A stretch of DNA of 64,000 nucleotides, from positions 24,319,505 through 24,383,504 of the forward strand of contig JARWIR010000003.1 of assembly GCA_029959085.1 (NCBI GenBank), in the 5' to 3' direction. How positions within the stretch are numbered: the stretch's first letter is position 1; each line of letters opens with the position of its first letter. The position numbers were made by a program, and so were the translations under genes. Source of the DNA: Nemophila menziesii. Its lineage: Eukaryota > Streptophyta > Magnoliopsida > Boraginales > Hydrophyllaceae. Shown here piece by piece: positions 46,839 through 59,684 of the stretch. Under the pieces are notes generated by a model. The model did not search any database, was not told the origin of the DNA, and saw nothing but the letters and a program-made list of their open reading frames with translations.

Positions 46839-47741
46839 CTAAGTTGGATCAGGAAAAAGAAGCAAACCATAAGTTAGAGTAACAAAATAGTTGTTGAACA
46901 AGGGAGTATCACTCGACTTACAAGCAGATAAGCCAGCCTTATCAATAATATACAAAGCATAGGACGGTAGGGCGACCAAAAGAGAGTCATCAAAAGAAAT
47001 AATCACCAATCTGAGAAAATAAGATAATTTACCAAGATCTTTCATAACAAATTTAGAGTGAAGAGCCTGAATAATAGCAGCTATATCATCTTGTTATCAC
47101 TAATTTCAAAATATCATAAACATATAACTGAATAATAGTAAGAGCACCTGAGCATCCTTTAATAATGAGAGAAGAATTTTCAGAGCTAGATGCATAACCT
47201 TGATTGAGTAGAAAAGAAGCCACTAATTGATACCAAGCTTTAGAAGCCTTTTTTAACCCATACAAATATCTTTGTAGTTTACACACAAGAAAGATATTAA
47301 GCATTAAAAAACCTTGAAGGTTGAACCATATACACTTTTTCCTCTAACTAAACATGAAGAAAAGCATTAGAAACATCTAACTGTCTTATAGATAACCTCT
47401 TTGAAACTATTAAGGAAAGAATACCCTTGATAATTTGATGTTACACTACTAGACTAAAGGTCTTAGTATAATCTAGACCATAAGCATGAATAAAACCCTA
47501 ATCTAGACTTATATCTAGAAATACTCCATCTGCATTTTTCTTGATCTTATAAACCCATTTACAATAATAGGAGTTCTCCCAATAGGGGGAAAAAGAATCC
47601 ATGTGTGATTATTACAAGTGCATTAAACTCATCATGCCAACATTGGTGTTTGGTAGCTTCTCTAAAGTAGGTAGGTACAAAAAAAGAGAGTGTTACGATT
47701 AGCGACCGCACTTCATAAGTAGGCTTAAGAGAACCAGACAT
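46839..47741 (-). pseudogene. Copia reverse transcriptase
   Basis: Pieces on the minus strand: HQCWHDEFNAL (start of RT), VCKLQRYLYGLKKASKAWY, IIQLYVYDILKL (palm region; the expected YVDD reads YVYD), and MKDLGKLSYFLRL ... ALYIIDKAGLSACKSSDTP. Stops and shifts between pieces; the altered catalytic aspartate also indicates decay. Confidence 0.7.
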
Positions 47742-47762
47742 GAATCTAGTGACCTTTTGATG

Positions 47763-48558
47763 CTAAGGATAGGGAAAGAGAATGAGAATAGGATGAATCA
47801 CTAGACTTATATAAAGTACTGGAAGAAAGATATGGATTAGAAGAAACAAAAGAGGAAGGAGAATAAGAGGATATAGTTTTAGAATAAGATGGTGAAGATA
47901 AAGAAAAAGGATTAGGAACCACCAATGAATCAAAGAGATCAGTATAAGTAGAAATAGGAGGAGTTTGACTACTATTTGTAGTATAAGACACAATAAAACA
48001 AAAGGAATAAGCGATTCATTAAATTGCACATTTCTAAAAACAAACATTTTATGAGATTCTAGAGATAGATCATTATAACCCTTAGAAGTTCTACAATAGC
48101 CCAAATACACACAAGGATGATATCTATTAGCCAACTTATGAAGAAAATACAGTCTTAACCCAGGAAAACGCAAACAACCAAAGGGTCTCAGATTTAAATA
48201 AGAAGAAGCGGTGTTATATAAGGCTTCAAAAGTAATGCATTAGATAAAGAAGGTGTAAGAAGAATATTAATGACATATAAAGTTGTAACAAGAGCTGCAA
48301 ACCAGTATTTAGGTGGTAACTGAGCTTGATGTAGCAATGTAAGGGTGGATTCAATCAGGTGTATATGTTTTCTTTCAGCTTGTCTATTTTGTTTAGGTGT
48401 GTGAGGGCAAGATGTTTGATGATATTACCATGGAGTTGTAAAGACGATTGAAAAACATGACTAGTGTACTCACTACCATTATCTGGCCTAAGTATTTTGA
48501 TAGACGTAATAAACTGAGTCGAGATCATAGTGTGGAAATATTTAAAAACATCAAACAC
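47763..48558 (-). pseudogene. Copia integrase fragment
   Basis: 48558-48355 reads QFITSIKILRPDNGSEYTS (second catalytic Asp with DNG-EY). 48173 onward reads CVYLGYCRTSKGYNDLS and FRNVQFNESLIPF, the integrase-to-RT linker of copia elements. The frame is broken several times. Confidence 0.7.
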
Positions 48559-49636
48559 GTAAGATTTGTTCTTGAGAGGATAAAGCCAAACAAAACTATT
48601 ATAACCATTAAGAAATAAAACATAATACTTATAAGATGAACAAGAATTAACAAGATATTGACCACAAACATCTAAATGTATAATGTCAAAAGGTTTACAA
48701 GATTGTGAAGCAAAACATGGAAAAGGAAGCTTGTGTGACTTTGATTAAGCACAAACATTACATGAAACATCTTGAAATCCTAATTTAACATCTAAAATAA
48801 CAGATAAAGTGTCACTAGCATAGTGAGCTAAGCTTATACATAAGGAGACTTAGCCATTGTAAATTATAGACAAGAGAAAACAAAAGTTGCTCTTGAAGTT
48901 GTTGTAACTGAGGACGCAAAACATGATAGAAGATAAAGGTCTTGCATACAAGGGCTCTAAAAGATAATATTATGAGTCATCATTAATGACAATATAGGAA
49001 GCATTACAAATAATGGTACAAAATTGTTATCTGAAGTGAATTTTGAAATAAATAGCAAATTAAATGTAATTTTTGGTACATGAAGAATATAATTTAGTTA
49101 AAAAAAGGTAGAGGAAGAGAGAAGCTCACCATGGACAACATTAACAATGTCAAGAGTGTTATTATTACCCACAACAACAATGCTAGATCCATTGTAAGGG
49201 GAGTGTTGTTGAAGAAGGTTCAAGTCACATATAACATGACTATTAACACCATAATACAAAAACCATTGCTTAGGATTGTACGCAATGGGTTGATGATGCG
49301 CTAATGGAGTGGCTAATACTACTTTATTCTAAGTTGGTGGATGATTGGTGAAATTATATCTAGTCCAAAAATTAACCTGAGTCAGTTTAGCATTAATTTG
49401 GCATGGATGAGCGACTGTTTGAGTGGGTGAAAGACCTAAGATAGAAGGAAGATTATGAAAACTTTCTCGGTTATGCCCCTACCTCTTTATATGTTTCTAT
49501 AACCTCACCCTCGAGGTCAATAGTGAATAGGAATGGTCCCAGTGTTAGATAAAAAGTGGTATTAATTGGAGAAGAAGACATTTCACAAGATCCAATCCTC
49601 CTCATATATAATTCCTTTGAAACAAGTAGAATCCTT

Positions 49637-50971
49637 TGTTGGCATATTGCCCCCATCGATTAAGTGTTTTAATGTGACAAATCCTCTATTGTTTAGTGTG
49701 CTAATCTTACTTTATTATCTTGCATTCTAAATCATCAAAAAGCACAATTGACATCATTTAGATCATAGCTTTATTATCATATCCTTAGTAGCTAATTTTC
49801 ATACCATTACTTCTAACCTTATCTTATGTGTACATTGAGAATTAGCTTTCATGATCAACAACAAAGTTTCTTAAAATGATGTTTACTACAACTCTCGTGA
49901 AGATAACTTTTCCATCCGAGCAACGAATCAAAATATCAAATATTCCAAGTCAGTAAGAACCGGGTACCGGGTACCCGCATTTGGGAAAACCGGGAACCCG
50001 GTTTGGTGAAGCTCAAGTCAACATCAACTCTTTATAGCCGTTATATAGCCGTTGCAATTGAAACCGGGTACCCGCATTTGGGAAACCGGGAACCCGGTTT
50101 AGAACAAAGTTTACCACCAACTTTATATCCGTTGGGGACTTTCTTATGCTATAAATATGACCTCTTTGAAGGAGAAACTTACCTCTCACACTTCAACTAT
50201 TATACATATCATTCTCCTACAAAATTAGAGGTCTCAAGCTATCAAAGTTAATCATCCAAGCTTGATCAAGAGCCTAAACCAATAAGCTTCAAAGTTATTA
50301 TCTACTCAAGAGGAGTTTACATGCTTATAGTTATATCTACTCTTTAGGAGATTATCTAGCAAAGTAGTTTCACCCCTTAAACACTTTGTATCTATCCTCT
50401 TAAGTCTAGTTCTTGTAATAGATAGATTAAGAGAGAATTCAAGTATAGGGAGTATACTTGGTGTCCTTGCGTTGTGATTACACAAGAGTTTCCTTCGTGG
50501 TTTCGAAGAGTTTGTCCTTCGTGTTATCGAAGAGGTTGTAAGGGTTATTGTGTTCTCGACCCGGTTAAGAGAGACACGGGAGCTTAGTGAAAAGCTTGAA
50601 ATCCTAAGGAGGCTTCCTTAGGTAGTGGATGTAGGGAAACCGAACCACTATACATCGTTGTGTACTTTCTATCCCTACTCTATTTACTTTCCGCACTTTA
50701 TATGTTTGATTACTTGCTAGTATAAATATCGTAATAATGTTTATCTAGTTAATCAACCTATTGCCATCTAGAGTAGTAAGAGAATAGAAACTCGTTTTAC
50801 TTGTTTAACTTATATATCGAACCTCTAACTTATCCTTTGCATGATCCCATAAGTGTTTGATATATTAGTTGTCTTAGAAGTTTCTTTCTTAAACTTATAA
50901 TTGTCCAAAAGATTTTTAATTAGATATTAATCTTATTAGTAATCCTATTCACCCCCCCTCTAGGACTTTCA
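49637..50971 (+). repeat. Solo LTR, copia-type, same family as 2701-4039
   Basis: 1335 bp, TGTTGGCATATTGCC... to ...GGACTTTCA, with a perfect 5-bp target duplication TCCTT (49632-49636 and 50972-50976). No internal sequence: the product of LTR-LTR recombination. It lies inside the older copia element in the opposite orientation and carries the same two pairs of GC-rich dyads (49961-50005 and 50061-50100). Confidence 0.9.
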
Positions 50972-51749
50972 TCCTTGAAGAGTAAAAGCTGAGAGTAGTT
51001 AGTGCATTCAGTATTTGTGATACGAATACTTGACTTGAAATTGATTGTACTCATTAGATTACTTTTTGAATATGTATATAATTACATCTTCAAGTGTCAA
51101 AAATACATCATTAGCATCAAGCAAATAATAAATCTCTTGAATCTCATCTAGTCGTGCATTGAACAATCTCCCTTACTACTATCATTAGTCCACACATCAA
51201 AGGTATTTTGAAGTTTAACGATTTGAGAAAGGACATAGGAAACCATAAAAACTGGAGATAGATTTAAGTTGATGATCTTCAATCAACCACGTCTTGTATT
51301 GGAGATATGTTGTAGCTGGAGCCGAAGTGGATCTAATGACGATCCAAATAACCATGAGTCTCAAGGACTACATCTAACTGAGCCTGCCATAACACATAGT
51401 TAGTATAATCAAGTTTGATATGCACTAAACTCGACCAATTTTGACAAAAAATAAACAATCCAGCCGGTATTGTGGAAGAAGAAGAGATTATAGGCGTAGA
51501 ACTCAAGCTCGCCGTTGAAAAAGTAAGAAGAAAAAGGATATATGATAGTAAAAAGATTTAACAACTATTAATGGCAAAAAAAAAATTATTTTATAAATTC
51601 TAATACCATAAAAAGATATGTAATATATTGATTGTATAAAGAAGTTAACAAATCTCCTCTTTATATAGATTATAACATTACAATTGTGTAAGTAATGTAT
51701 ATATGTATCTATTTATATCTATATACAACAAACTTGTGTTAATTACTTT

Positions 51750-51877
51750 TTTTTTTGTTCAAAGCATAGATTTATAGATAGATAAATAAAACGGTTATAA
51801 AGTTACCTTACCCCTATCGGATCCTTGTCAACACAAAGGATAGATGCTAAGACAACAGCGCTGTTAATTACCCTACC
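51750..51877 (-). mobile_element. SINE insertion, 128 bp
   Basis: Flanked by a perfect 18-bp direct repeat ACTTGTGTTAATTACTTT (51732-51749 and 51878-51895). On the minus strand it starts GTGGTAGGGTAATTAACAGC and ends GCTTTGAAC plus an A-tail. The length, tail and long target duplication indicate target-primed retroposition. It lies in the 5' LTR of the decayed copia element. Confidence 0.8.
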
Positions 51878-51990
51878 ACTTGTGTTAATTACTTTCTACT
51901 TCATAAAACATTATTTTTATTTGCGCCGTTGTCTTAGCAGCTCAATTGATTTGTAAAACCTAATAAAGTTTATATGGTTTCCACATGCAG

Positions 51991-52499
51991 AGATGACACA
52001 AGTTAGGAAGTGTATAGACTATAATACTAATACTTAATTAAGTGTTAGAGGGAGACAGCGATAATGTGATGTGGTGGTTACATTCTACTCACATTCGAAT
52101 CACTAATTAATAAATGGAATGAAGTTAACACATGGGATGAGATAGGAATTCGAAGGGAGTTGTTATCAGTCACATGAATCACCAAACAGAAGTGTATATC
52201 TCATCCTATCATCATATTCCACCTCTTGCCAAGACAAACAATTAATGTGATAAATTCAATTTTTTATTTTTTGTCTAACTGAAAAGGAGAGAAATTGAGG
52301 GATGCTTGATCTTTCCTTTTTTTCCCTCAAATTAGTGATTAGCGTAAAGTATTAACAAATCGTGAACATCCTTTAAGGGGTTTGTGAATTAAAATAGGAT
52401 TTATCCCTATTATTCAATATTCTTTAAATTTCTAGTTAATTTCTAATATATATTTGTATTTTTTTAACTTTTTGAGATATTGTATTTTATATGTGCAAC
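51991..52499. other. AT-rich stretch, no feature seen
   Basis: No gene or repeat pair recognised. Confidence 0.3.
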
Positions 52500-52795
52500 C
52501 ACTACCATAAATAGTATTATTAGAGACGGTACATATTGCGGCAACATTAAAAAATAGTCTCTAATGATATTTTAACCGGCAAGATTTATTCCGCCAACAC
52601 CAAAATAGTCTCTAATTATATTTTTAGCGGTAATATTTGACGCTAAAAATAAGATCAACAGAGGCAAAAAAAAAATTGCTACAAAAAGTGTCTTTAGATA
52701 CGAACTTATAAGGGCGAACAAATAGCGGCTATTAGCGGCAAAATCAAGATTTTTAGTACTAAAATTTTGCCGCTAAAGATACCTTTTCTTAACTC
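52500..52795. mobile_element. Possible CACTA-type subterminal region
   Basis: Begins CACTACCATAAATAG and is followed by spaced AGAGACGGT, TAGTCTCTAAT (twice), TTAGCGG and GCCGCTAAAGAT words on both strands, like the subterminal repeats of En/Spm elements. The opposite terminus and a 3-bp duplication were not found. Confidence 0.35.
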
Positions 52796-53226
52796 TTAAC
52801 TATATGGATGACTCAAAACCCTAGACAAAGTTAAAAATCAAAAAAAAATCAAAGAAGACTTCAACCAAGTTGCAAAGAAACCAAAAAATCTTTTAAAAGG
52901 TCAAGAAATATTTTAACAAACCAAAATTGTTGATTTTGAAAATTTACTATGATTATTTGGTGAGATTTTTGATCAAGTATAAACTATTCAAGATAACCTT
53001 TTGAATTTAGAACGCGTGAAAAAAAATGTGAAATAAATTTAAATGACGAAAATATGTAGGTTTTGTAAAGGTGACCAAAGTTTATCCAATTTTTTTTAAT
53101 CTTGTTGACAGCATAACAACAACGTTAATGATGGTGGTCGTTATGTGCAGAAGAGCGGCTGAGTTGCTTAAGTATGAAGGCCGAGTGGAAAAGAAAAGAA
53201 GGGGGAGTTATGGTTTCTTTCTAATG

Positions 53227-53405
53227 AGTAATGATATACCACACAAAATCATACCATCTAATGATGTGACGTGAATTGGTTGACTACAAATCGTTAAATC
53301 TATTTATTTACTTGATCTAATTAACGATTTATTACCAAACAATTCACGTCACGTCATTGGGTAGTATTTGAGTACCATAATTTTGGGTGGTATATATCAT
53401 TACTT
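53227..53405. mobile_element. MITE with ~55-bp inverted terminal repeats
   Basis: 179 bp. AGTAATGATATACCAC, ATGATGTGACGTGAATTG and AATCGTTAA on the left pair with reverse complements on the right (CAATTCACGTCACGTCATT ... GGTATATATCATTACT). The class is not assigned. Confidence 0.7.
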
Positions 53406-54440
53406 TTTTAAAATTTTGGGTTTTAATCAAATATTTTGATACTATACTGTTAGATTTTATATTTTGATATAGTCAACTGTTTTTTTTTTTCTAAAATCAG
53501 TTAAGCTATGGCAATTGGCAAGTTAGCATTTAGTTGAAATTATACTGTGTCTATTAAAGCTAAAATAAAATTAAAACTTAGATGTTGTCGGCTCTAAATT
53601 AAAATTATGGATTTTTTTTGTTACATAAAAAAACCATTTTAGACTCAGAGTCATTGATTCGGTTTGTACCTACATCACTAGATTAGCTTGACCAGTGAGC
53701 TAATCCAATTAGTTTATAGATATTTTTTTAATCGAAATAAAATATATATTTATTTGTGTTACAACGGTGTTAACGCTTTGTTTGGAGGGATATATGTATA
53801 TATCTCTTTAAAAAATTAACGTAAAACTTTTATCTAATATTGGATAATTCAATGTATAAATTATGATTATTAGATATAATAATAAGATATATATCTATAG
53901 ATTATTGTATGTGATTTTATAATCATGGGTTATGTGCTATAATATATAATTTTTTTTTTTTTTTTTTGGACATCGCTATAATATATAATTATAAATGATT
54001 AATTCTAATATTGGTTAGATATTAGATTGAAGAATTTCCTTTAATGTAAACATCTGATATCTAAAAAGCCGGTACACAGAGAAATTGAAAGAAAATGAGT
54101 TGCATATATAAAAGAGAAAACTAGATATGAGAAAAGAAGATTTCAATAATAAAACGAAGAGAGTAGACATAGGCAAGGGTATGCATATGAGAATAATTAG
54201 ATATAATTGTCTTTAAGCGCCCTAAAGAATATTGGAGGACATGTTAAACCATTTGGATGCCAACATTTCTCCTACTTCTGTCTCAACCATTTTATTTTCT
54301 CATCAAGCTTTTAGTTACATCAAAAACACCATACTCCATTGTTTCCGCCTCTTTTAAAATGACCTCTATTTTGTCTAGTTGTTGTTGTCCAACAGTTCCA
54401 TATTATCCATTTATTTAGTAATAGTTTATGGGTTAAATAA
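53406..54440. other. AT-rich stretch with a poly(T) micro-insertion
   Basis: No gene. It contains the 23-bp insertion at 53952-53974, listed separately. Confidence 0.4.
53952..53974 (-). mobile_element. 23-bp poly(A)-only retroinsertion
   Basis: On the minus strand, GATGTCC followed by about 16 A, between two copies of GCTATAATATATAATT (53936-53951 and 53975-53990). Confidence 0.7.
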
Positions 54441-54755
54441 CTTAGTGTCGGTTTAAGATTGATTATTTTAAAATTAAAAATATTTTTATATTAAAACTTT
54501 AATATTTGTAAAAAATATTAAAAAATATTTTGATATCCAAAATCATTTTAAGTGATTTTTTTAATAATAATATTTGTAAAAAATATTAAAAAATATTTTG
54601 ATATTCAAAATCATTTTAAGTGATTTTTCTAATAATCACCTAACTAATGCTTTTCCTAAAATTGATTTTAAAAGTCTATAGTATTATTACGAATCTAAAA
54701 TTATTTCAAGCGATTATTTTAAAAAAAGCAATCCCAAACAGGCTCTTAAATATTC
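54441..54755. mobile_element. Degenerate MITE with tandem 68-bp duplication
   Basis: The left end (TTAGTGTCGGTTTAAGATTG) and the right end (CAATCCCAAACAGGCTCTTAA) are imperfect inverted repeats, the right matching the common hAT-MITE ending. Inside, 54501-54568 is duplicated at 54569-54636 with one or two changes. Confidence 0.45.
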
Positions 54756-55416
54756 TTATATGAATAATGATTCATATCGGTTGGATTGTTTTGAATAAAA
54801 TAAAATACGATAGCAGGAAATCTAAATCAAAAATAGAGAAAAAAAATCCTCCAACTATAGGCTATTTCCCGAATGGCCCCCAAACTTGTTAGGCTCATCG
54901 TTTACTCCCGAGTAAAATTCCGTCATCTCAGTTTGGTTCGTTTGCAGCCTTACCCCTACCCACTCATTTTGTTCTTCTTCTTTGCTTGCTCTGTCCTCAC
55001 AATATTTAAACTATCATCACCGTAACTCTACCAACACCATCATTGTAATACCACCACCACCATTTTAAGCCCTGTCTTAAAATCACCACCACCAACTCAG
55101 ATCCCAATTATAACTAACCTTTCTCTACCAATACAAGGTTCATTACAAAATTGGATTTTCACATACTGAGTTTTCATTAATGGATGATTAATCATAATTC
55201 AAAATAATAAAAAAAAAATTGATTTAAATCAATGGCGAGATTTTATATATTTCTTGCATTATCCAAAATGAAAAATATATATTCTAACCATTTAATAGCA
55301 TTAGTCCTCAATCTTAAAAAAAATTGATTAGTCTTGAAACTCTTAATTTTCAATGGTGGGAGTCCTCAGCTTAGTGCAATATTTTAATGTTTCCTTCAAT
55401 CAATCACTAATCTACT

Positions 55417-56123
55417 TAGGGATGAACATGGTTCAGTTTGTTTTTTATAATTTAAAACCAAAGCAAACGGTTCGCGTTTAGTTCCATATTCAGATTTTTT
55501 GTTCTAAATTGGTTTGTTTCGGTTCGGTTTTTTCAGATTTAGATGTTTGGCCAAATATTCTTAGTCAACCTATTTATTGAAATACATTGTCCAACGACGG
55601 CTAATATTCTAATATGGTTACGCTACTATTACATACTTACAATGGACAATAAATATATCAATTAAATAAAAACCTATTATCTAACAACGATGATCTTAAT
55701 TTACAATACTAAATAAATTCATAAAGTTAAAACTAGTACTTTCGAAGTCATTCAATTATGTATTTATAAAATAAATCAAGTAATGAATACTTACTAATAC
55801 AATTATAGGTAATATAACAATGCTTACTAATAATACAGGCGAATAGGCAAACAAAAATATAATTTAGATGATAAATTTTCACCAAAATTTTCTTACACAA
55901 CCTTTTTTTAAAAATAATTCTCACATTTCCTAACTTTTTATCGTCGGTTAGTTTTTTGTTCTTTTTTTGTTTGGTTTTTGCGTAGTATTACCAAACCGAA
56001 TCGAACCAAAAAAATTGGGAGTTTAAAAATTTGAATTTAAACCACATTTTTCGGTTTTTTTATTCGAATTTTTCCAGTTTTTGGTTCAGTATGGTTTTCT
56101 GGTTTTCATTTGCTCAGCCCCTA
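55417..56123. mobile_element. hAT-like non-autonomous element, 707 bp
   Basis: Starts TAGGGATGAACATGG and ends TTTGCTCAGCCCCTA. Subterminal AACCAAA/GGTTTGG blocks occur on both sides (about 55455-55540 and 55970-56100). The flanking 8-bp duplication is AATCTACT (55409-55416) and AGTCTACT (56124-56131), 7 of 8 matching, the size expected for hAT. No transposase. Confidence 0.7.
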
Positions 56124-56329
56124 AGTCTACTCGTCTTTAGACGAGTTTTAATGGTGTGAAACCTCTCGAAAAAAATTGATAATCTTAGAAAGTAATGCAT
56201 TCTTTCAAACTTCAATTCAATTCATTGTATGTTTTTATATCTTGTCTTGTATATATGAAGATACAAGTCTGACGCATATTTATGTGAGATCTTTTTTTTA
56301 CTATCTTTATTGTGACAATGATAGTGGTA

Positions 56330-56510
56330 AAGTTCGAATCCCCTCCCTAACGGGTGTAAAGTAAGAGGTACAAGGTTCGAACTCCTCCATGAACATCGGT
56401 AACCTAGTTCTGATTTACCTGAAAATATGCATAGGAAGGCGTGTATATCCCTATAGGATTAGTCGTGGTGCGCACAAGCAGTCCCGGATCACCCACATAA
56501 CCAACAAAAA
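56330..56510 (+). mobile_element. tRNA-derived SINE
   Basis: A polymerase III box-B-like word (AGGTTCGAACTCC) near 56372, then CTATAGGATTAGTCGTGGTG, CGCACAAGCAGTCCCGGA and CACCCACATAACCAA, a body and 3' end widely seen in eudicot SINEs. Flanking imperfect duplication AATGATAGTGGTA (about 56317-56329) and AATAATAGTGGTG (56509-56521). Confidence 0.7.
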
Positions 56511-56524
56511 TAATAGTGGTGACG

Positions 56525-57552
56525 GTGAATTTGAATGTTATGTGTGATTCCGAATTTGATGTCTCAAAATTCATGGAATGTGGTGGTGATGATTCAGATG
56601 GTTGAAGTTCGTGTGGTGATGATCAGGGTGGTCGGAGTGAAAAGTTGGTGTAATGGTGTTTTTCATGATTAAGTGTGGTGGTTTTGGTAATTACACAGAC
56701 GCAAAGGGGAAAATAGAAGAGAAAAGAGATGAAAGAGGAGGTTCAACTGAATTAAAAGAATAATAAAAAAATTAAGAAAAAGCAATTAAAAATTATATAC
56801 GTAACAAAAATCTAAAAGCCATCCTATGATTAATAATTATTACATAATGTGACTAAACGCTGGGCCAAAAATGAAATTCAAAGAATATTTGGGTAATTTT
56901 AAAAGTTCAAGATTATTTGGGAGATGACCAATAAAATCTCTAAAAAAGTAAAAGTAAAATTATTTGATCATTTTTTTTATACATTAAAAATCAAATTAAA
57001 AGAAATCACTATCAGTGTTTAAAATAACCTTTTCTTACGTATTGCTAAAAAACACTTCGAAATGGGTGATGTAAGAATACCTTTTTCATATAGTGAGAAG
57101 AAAAACATGCCTTGAGTTTTTGTAGAGAAGCAGAACAAATTATCTATGTTTACATAGCTAATCAACTTATAGCCTAAGATGAGAAAAATGGTCCCCTTAA
57201 TAGTACAAGATGTAGATTATTCCCTTAAGCAAATCCCACTTAATTCCACTTTACAAAAGGTCTTAATTGATGAATAAATTAATCATGGTTTGTAGTTAAG
57301 GGAGGGAGAATCAATAACTACTCGATTAACAAATAACACTAACCCGGCCCCACCAAGCGAAACCGGGGGAGCTCTCTTATGGAAAGGTTAACACCAGAGA
57401 ACTTCAAAGAGTACAAATATAAAAAACATGATAGTTTCGTGTCTAGAATTAACTACTTTATCACAAACAAAAAACACTAAATAATTCGGAGCAAGAAATT
57501 ACACTTAGTTTTTGGGAAGACATAATAATATAACACAACACACCTAAAGCTC
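56525..57552. other. Stretch left of RPT3
   Basis: 54850-54900 (CTATTTCCCGAATGGCCCCC) and the reverse complement of 56880-56940 (TCTCCCAAATAATCTTGAAC) look like weak inverted termini of a larger Mutator-type element enclosing the hAT element and SINE; unproven. From about 57430 rightward it is probably RPT3 3' UTR. Confidence 0.3.
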
Positions 57553-59244
<1,692 letters not shown>

Positions 59245-59431
59245 AGAGATTGGTTTGGAGGTTGAAATTGAATTGGGGAAGAAGAAAGGTATCGAATGAA
59301 TTGTAATGTAATCCTGTGTCTATGTATGTCCATACAAGTTTAAAACGATGCCGTTTAGTGAATTTTGCCATGTGGCTTTTGGGCTGCCTATCATGGGAAA
59401 AACTCTACCTTAAGCCCATGGGGTGGAATTC
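59245..59431 (-). promoter_or_regulatory. RPT3 5' UTR and proximal promoter
   Basis: Only about 355 bp lie between the RPT3 start codon and the first transposon terminus at 59600. The region contains a CT-rich leader and a near-palindromic AAACGGCATCGTTTT (59342-59356), resembling the AAACGnCGTCGTTT element seen in many plant housekeeping promoters (established pattern, recalled). No clear TATA box was found. Confidence 0.4.
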
Positions 59432-59448
59432 CTTTTTTTTTGTTCAAA
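59432..59448 (-). mobile_element. 17-bp poly(A)-only retroinsertion upstream of RPT3
   Basis: On the minus strand, TTTGAAC followed by A9 and G, flanked by a perfect 17-bp repeat CCCATGGGGTGGAATTC (59415-59431 and 59449-59465). The TTTGAAC plus A-tail is the same 3' end as the 128-bp SINE at 51750-51877. Confidence 0.8.
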
Positions 59449-59523
59449 CCCATGGGGTGGAATTCAGCCAAAACTAAAAAAGTGTTCCTGAATTCCTGAA
59501 AATAAATACAGCACGAATGGGCT

Positions 59524-59554
<31 letters not shown>

Positions 59555-59684
59555 CTAAATCGCTTTTTCCATTTAATAAAACTATTACAGTCTAATTTAG
59601 GGGGGTGTATTCAATTGGGAATTTGTTGGATTTTTTTGGATTTTTAAAATATATAAACTTTGCAAACTCTACGGATTGTTTTAA

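Larger units (their letters stand above)
44480..51990 (-). mobile_element. Decayed Ty1/copia element with three later insertions
   Basis: Minus-strand order: PBS-like TGGTATTAGAATT near 51600, diverged gag region, integrase (48558-48173 and on), RT (47741-46839), RNase H (45170-44800), PPT-like AGTTTTAGGGGGCA near 44718, and a putative 3' LTR about 44480-44715. The 5' LTR would be about 51613-51990; both share GAATTGTGTGAGTAATG-like text. The boundaries are approximate. It is interrupted by an LTR-like segment (45200-46700), a copia solo LTR (49637-50971) and a SINE (51750-51877). Confidence 0.6.

Noticed and set aside
51613..51990. Exact 5' LTR of the decayed copia element
   Set aside because: Similarity to the 3' side (44480-44715) is only partial, so boundaries could not be fixed; reported only as approximate within the element.
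56372..56384. Box-B-like GGTTCGAACTCC considered as a tRNA gene
   Set aside because: No cloverleaf can be formed and the following sequence matches a SINE body.
54850..56940. A 2.1-kb Mutator-like element enclosing the hAT element and SINE
   Set aside because: The candidate terminal repeats are short and poorly matched, and no 9-bp duplication was found.
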